A DNA stretch of 16,473 nt. Source: DATGKR01 sp035294565. Lineage in GTDB: Bacteria > Actinomycetota > Acidimicrobiia > Acidimicrobiales > Palsa-688. The position numbers and the translations under genes were made by a program. The notes beneath the pieces are model-generated. The model saw only the letters and a program-made list of their open reading frames with translations. It made no database searches and had not been told where the DNA came from. This document shows positions 14,922 to 16,473 of this stretch, piece by piece. The stretch's first letter is position 1; each line of letters begins with the position of its first letter. The DNA is taken from NCBI GenBank assembly GCA_035294565.1, contig DATGKR010000193.1:1-16473 (forward strand), read 5' to 3'.

Positions 14922-15869
14922 ATGGAGGTCCTCCACTACCCGGGCAACTGCCTGGCGGGCCGGCCCTGTGCCGCCACCATCGGCGCCTTCGACGGTGTGC
15001 ACATCGGGCACCGGCTGGTGATCGACAGGGTGCGCCACGCAGCGGCAGAGCAGGGCCTCGCCGCGGCGGCGGTCACCTTCGACCGCCATCCTGCCTCCGT
15101 GGTACGTCCTAAGAGCGCGCCGAAGCTGCTCACCGACATCGACCAGAAGCTCGAGCTTCTCGCCGGCACGGGACTCGACTACGCGCTCGTCGTCCGCTTC
15201 GACGAGGAAGTGGCCGAGGAACCGGCCGGGAAGTTCGTCGAGGACGTCCTGGTGGGCTGCCTCGACGTCAAGGCTGTCGTCGTCGGCCATGACTTCCACT
15301 TCGGTCGCCACCGCACCGGGAACGTCGCTCTTCTCACCGACATGGGGCGTGACCTCGGCTTCGATGTCACCGGTCTGCGCCTCTTCACCGGCGGCCTCGG
15401 CGGTGAGCCGATCTCCTCCACCCGCATCCGTGCCCTGCTCGCCGAAGGGGCGGTGGGGGAGGCCGCCTCGCTGCTCGGCCGCCCCCACCAGGTCCGCGGC
15501 GTGGTAGCGGGCGGCGACAAGAGAGGACGCCTGCTCGGGTTCCCGACCGCCAACGTCTCGCTCGCCGCCGAGATCGCCCTGCCTGCCGACGGCGTCTACG
15601 CCGGGTGGTACATGCGGCCCGACGGTGTCCGCAGGCCGGCGGCCATCTCTATCGGCCGGCGCCCCACTTACTATCGGGACGCGGGGCTCAGCCTGCTCGA
15701 GGCCTACCTCCTCGATTTCGACGGAGACCTCTATGGGGAGCCCGCGAAGGTGGAGTTCGTCGCCCACCTACGGCCTCAGGCGCGTTTCGAGTCGTCCCAG
15801 GCGTTGGTCGACCAGATGGCCCGCGACGTGACGACCACCCGCCAGGTTCTCGGCCGCCAGGGCCAATAA
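14922..15869 (+). CDS. ribF: Bifunctional riboflavin kinase / FAD synthetase
   Basis: RibF phosphorylates riboflavin to FMN and adenylylates FMN to FAD. The N-terminal nucleotidyltransferase domain has GAFDGVHIGH at residues 21-30, VTFDRHP, VVGHDFHFGRHRTGN and ISSTRIR near 164-170. The C-terminal riboflavin-kinase domain has GRLLGFPTANV (FPTAN from 207), ISIGRRPTY and EAYLLDFDGDLYGE. The 315-residue length is normal. It starts with ATG 14922, 51 nt after truB, with a likely leaderless promoter of its own. In many bacteria rpsO and pnp follow ribF; here a gene-free region and a convergent arfB-like gene follow instead. FMN and FAD production has no direct tie to the translation genes; the linkage is a conserved neighbourhood. 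Confidence 0.97.
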   Translation: MEVLHYPGNCLAGRPCAATIGAFDGVHIGHRLVIDRVRHAAAEQGLAAAAVTFDRHPASVVRPKSAPKLLTDIDQKLELLAGTGLDYALVVRFDEEVAEEPAGKFVEDVLVGCLDVKAVVVGHDFHFGRHRTGNVALLTDMGRDLGFDVTGLRLFTGGLGGEPISSTRIRALLAEGAVGEAASLLGRPHQVRGVVAGGDKRGRLLGFPTANVSLAAEIALPADGVYAGWYMRPDGVRRPAAISIGRRPTYYRDAGLSLLEAYLLDFDGDLYGEPAKVEFVAHLRPQARFESSQALVDQMARDVTTTRQVLGRQGQ

Positions 15870-15883
15870 CCCCAGGACTGGGG
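15870..15883 (+). terminator. Short hairpin directly after ribF
   Basis: CCCCA (15870-15874) and TGGGG (15879-15883) form a 5-bp stem with a GGAC loop starting at the base after the ribF stop. No T tract follows, so a true intrinsic terminator is doubtful. Confidence 0.3.
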
Positions 15884-15935
15884 GCTACGGCGGTCCTCTT
15901 CGCAGTGGCCTGGGGCGGTGGCGGCCCCGGGCGGG

Positions 15936-16031
15936 TGGTGGGAGGGTCGCTGGTGGGTTGTCGGGGCCGGGATGGTGGGAGGGTCGCTGGTGGGTTGTCG
16001 GGGCCGGGGTGGTCGGAGGGCCGCTGCGGGG
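15936..16031 (+). repeat. G-rich 37-bp tandem repeat, about 2.6 copies
   Basis: Copies at 15936-15972 and 15973-16009 differ only in the last base (A or G). A third, degenerate partial copy runs from 16010 to about 16031. Each unit holds GGTGGGAGGG, GGTGGG and GGGG runs, so the + strand could form G-quadruplexes. Near identity of the first two copies implies a recent duplication. Confidence 0.92.
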
Positions 16032-16050
16032 CGGTTCCGGTCGGCGTCTC

Positions 16051-16101
16051 GACCTAAGTGTCCAAACCATTCTGTCAGTTGAAGCGACAATGGACACTTA
16101 G
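16051..16101. repeat. Inverted-repeat unit 1 (arms A and B)
   Basis: Arm A, GACCTAAGTGTCCA (16051-16064), faces arm B, TGGACACTTAG (16091-16101), its exact reverse complement over 11 bases, with 26 nt between. RNA or single-stranded DNA could form an 11-bp stem. Its total length (51 bp) and spacer length (26) equal those of the unit at 16114-16164. Confidence 0.9.
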
Positions 16102-16105
16102 AACG

Positions 16106-16111
16106 TATAAT
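16106..16111 (+). promoter_or_regulatory. TATAAT box between the two inverted-repeat units
   Basis: A perfect TATAAT lies in the 12-nt linker between the two units. TTGAAG at 16079-16084 is the nearest -35-like hexamer but its spacer is 21 nt. No gene follows on the + strand, so it may be a promoter for a small RNA, an IS relic or chance in an AT-rich patch. Confidence 0.25.
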
Positions 16112-16113
16112 TT

Positions 16114-16164
16114 GACCTAGATGTCCACTCCTTGCCCTGAGGGCAGGCAGCTGTGGACACTTAG
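16114..16164. repeat. Inverted-repeat unit 2 (arms C and D)
   Basis: Arm C, GACCTAGATGTCCA (16114-16127), faces arm D, TGGACACTTAGG (16154-16165), with 26 nt between. The arms pair with two mismatches (GA against AG). Inside lies a smaller palindrome, TGCCC TGA GGGCA (16133-16145), so a nested hairpin is possible. The geometry is identical to unit 1 and the start-to-start distance is 63 bp. Confidence 0.88.
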
Positions 16165-16195
16165 GGCGAAACAGGGCTTCCGAACACGTCTTCGC

Positions 16196-16206
16196 GGACA
16201 TCTAGG
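16196..16206 (-). repeat. Fifth copy of the motif (arm E)
   Basis: GGACATCTAGG is the exact reverse complement of the first 11 bases of CCTAGATGTCCA in arm C. It has no facing partner of its own; with arm C it would span 16116-16206. It shows that two versions of the motif exist: AAGTG in A, B and D, and AGATG in C and E. Confidence 0.85.
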
Positions 16207-16310
16207 CGCATCACACGCCGCCGCCGACGGGAACGGCCTGACAGGCTCCGAACTGCCTCGCCCGGTCGGGCGGCGCACAACAGGTTGACCTCGACGACCG
16301 CTCGCACAAG

Positions 16311-16323
16311 CACTGCCGCAGTG
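16311..16323 (-). terminator. Small hairpin just after the arfB-like stop
   Basis: CACTG CCG CAGTG forms a 5-bp stem with a 3-nt loop beginning 4 nt after the - strand stop codon (16328). On the - strand it is followed by CTTGTG, not a T run, so termination activity is uncertain. Confidence 0.25.
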
Positions 16324-16327
16324 GTGC

Positions 16328-16473
16328 CTATTCCTCCTCGACCTTGCCCCTCCGCTCAGCCTTCAGCCTTCCCCTGCGCCGCTTCTGGTCCAAGCGGCGG
16401 CGTTGCGAGGCCGCCGGGGGGCGGGTAGGCCGGCGCGGCATCCGCTCTTCCAGGGCGGCGGCCAGCCGCCGTG
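16328..16473 (-). CDS. arfB: ArfB/YaeJ-type peptidyl-tRNA hydrolase, C-terminal 47 codons only
   Basis: The partial - strand frame runs in from the right edge (two extra bases at the edge) and stops with TAG at 16328-16330. Its 47 residues begin RRLAAALEERMPRRPTRPPA and continue with a basic tail ending RRGKVEEE. This matches the C-terminal tail of ArfB (YaeJ), whose pattern is RRPTRPT-A-S-x-RRR-L-x-x-K-RRR followed by a short basic helix and RGKV. That tail inserts into the empty mRNA channel of stalled ribosomes while the GGQ domain, outside this window, hydrolyses peptidyl-tRNA. The tail alone is distinctive, but without the GGQ motif the call remains probable. It converges on ribF. Confidence 0.82.
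   Translation of the reverse strand, partial: RRLAAALEERMPRRPTRPPAASQRRRLDQKRRRGRLKAERRGKVEEE

Larger units (their letters stand above)
15870..16327. other. Gene-free convergent intergenic region with repeats
   Basis: This 458-bp stretch between ribF (+) and the arfB-like gene (-) shows no credible coding sequence on either strand. From left to right it holds a short hairpin, a G-rich 37-bp tandem repeat (15936 to about 16031) and an AT-rich island (about 16051-16130, 34 of 80 bases G or C). The island bears inverted repeats, and a GC-rich stretch with small palindromes follows (16259-16272, 16311-16323). The composition break suggests inserted or non-selected DNA. Confidence 0.8.

Noticed and set aside
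15936..16031. 37-bp repeats as a possible CRISPR remnant
   Set aside because: The copies abut directly with no spacers, and no cas gene is present.
15776..16201. A 141-codon - strand frame across the repeat region, with the repeated peptide pattern KCP...GHLG
   Set aside because: The peptide repeats simply reflect the DNA inverted repeats read in frame; the frame also overlaps the end of ribF, has no ribosome binding site and has a proline/arginine-rich remainder.
16259..16272. CGCCC GGTC GGGCG hairpin as the arfB terminator
   Set aside because: It lies over 50 nt past the stop and is not followed by a T run on either strand; likely chance in GC-rich DNA.

Overview
This is a high-GC, tightly packed chromosomal segment with a gene order characteristic of Actinomycetota: cdsA, dxr, rseP, ispG, an Eis-like acetyltransferase, proS, rimP, nusA, ylxR, infB, a DUF503 gene, rbfA, truB and ribF, all on the + strand. 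The start of a convergent gene, the tail of an arfB-type ribosome-rescue hydrolase, enters from the right edge on the - strand. The IF2 N-terminus, the archaeal/eukaryotic-type prolyl-tRNA synthetase and several leaderless-looking promoters fit a deep-branching actinobacterium. An Acidimicrobiia-like lineage is my inference from memory of such proteins, not a search result.

Positions 1-5150 hold a membrane-lipid and isoprenoid block. CdsA makes CDP-diacylglycerol, Dxr and IspG are steps two and six (of seven, by the usual count) of the MEP pathway, and RseP is an intramembrane site-2 protease. Positions 5177-7808 hold an Eis-like N-acetyltransferase and ProS. Positions 7809-8021 form a non-coding leader with a TATACT box, a strong hairpin followed by TTTTGTTT, and a near-perfect Shine-Dalgarno before rimP; this looks like an attenuator controlling the rimP-nusA-ylxR-infB operon. 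Positions 8022-14870 are the transcription-termination, translation-initiation and ribosome-maturation operon (RimP, NusA, YlxR/RnpM, IF2, DUF503, RbfA, TruB), with neighbouring genes overlapping or separated by a few bases. RibF follows with its own promoter-like box.

Positions 15870-16327 are the only long gene-free stretch. It contains a G-rich 37-bp tandem repeat, then a strikingly AT-rich island carrying five copies of a CCTA(AG/GA)TGTCC motif. Four of these make two tandem inverted-repeat units of identical geometry: each is 51 bp, with 26 bp between the arms. This is the least explained part of the window.

Two regulatory patterns stand out. Three genes with clear upstream spacing (ispG, proS, ribF) each have the hexamer TAGCCT exactly 8-9 nt before their ATG and no ribosome binding site, as expected for leaderless transcripts. 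The DUF503 gene has an intact, conserved-looking N-terminal reading frame but no ATG, GTG or TTG where its start should be. Most of the window is conserved housekeeping; I do not see a defence, secretion or biosynthetic system in it.
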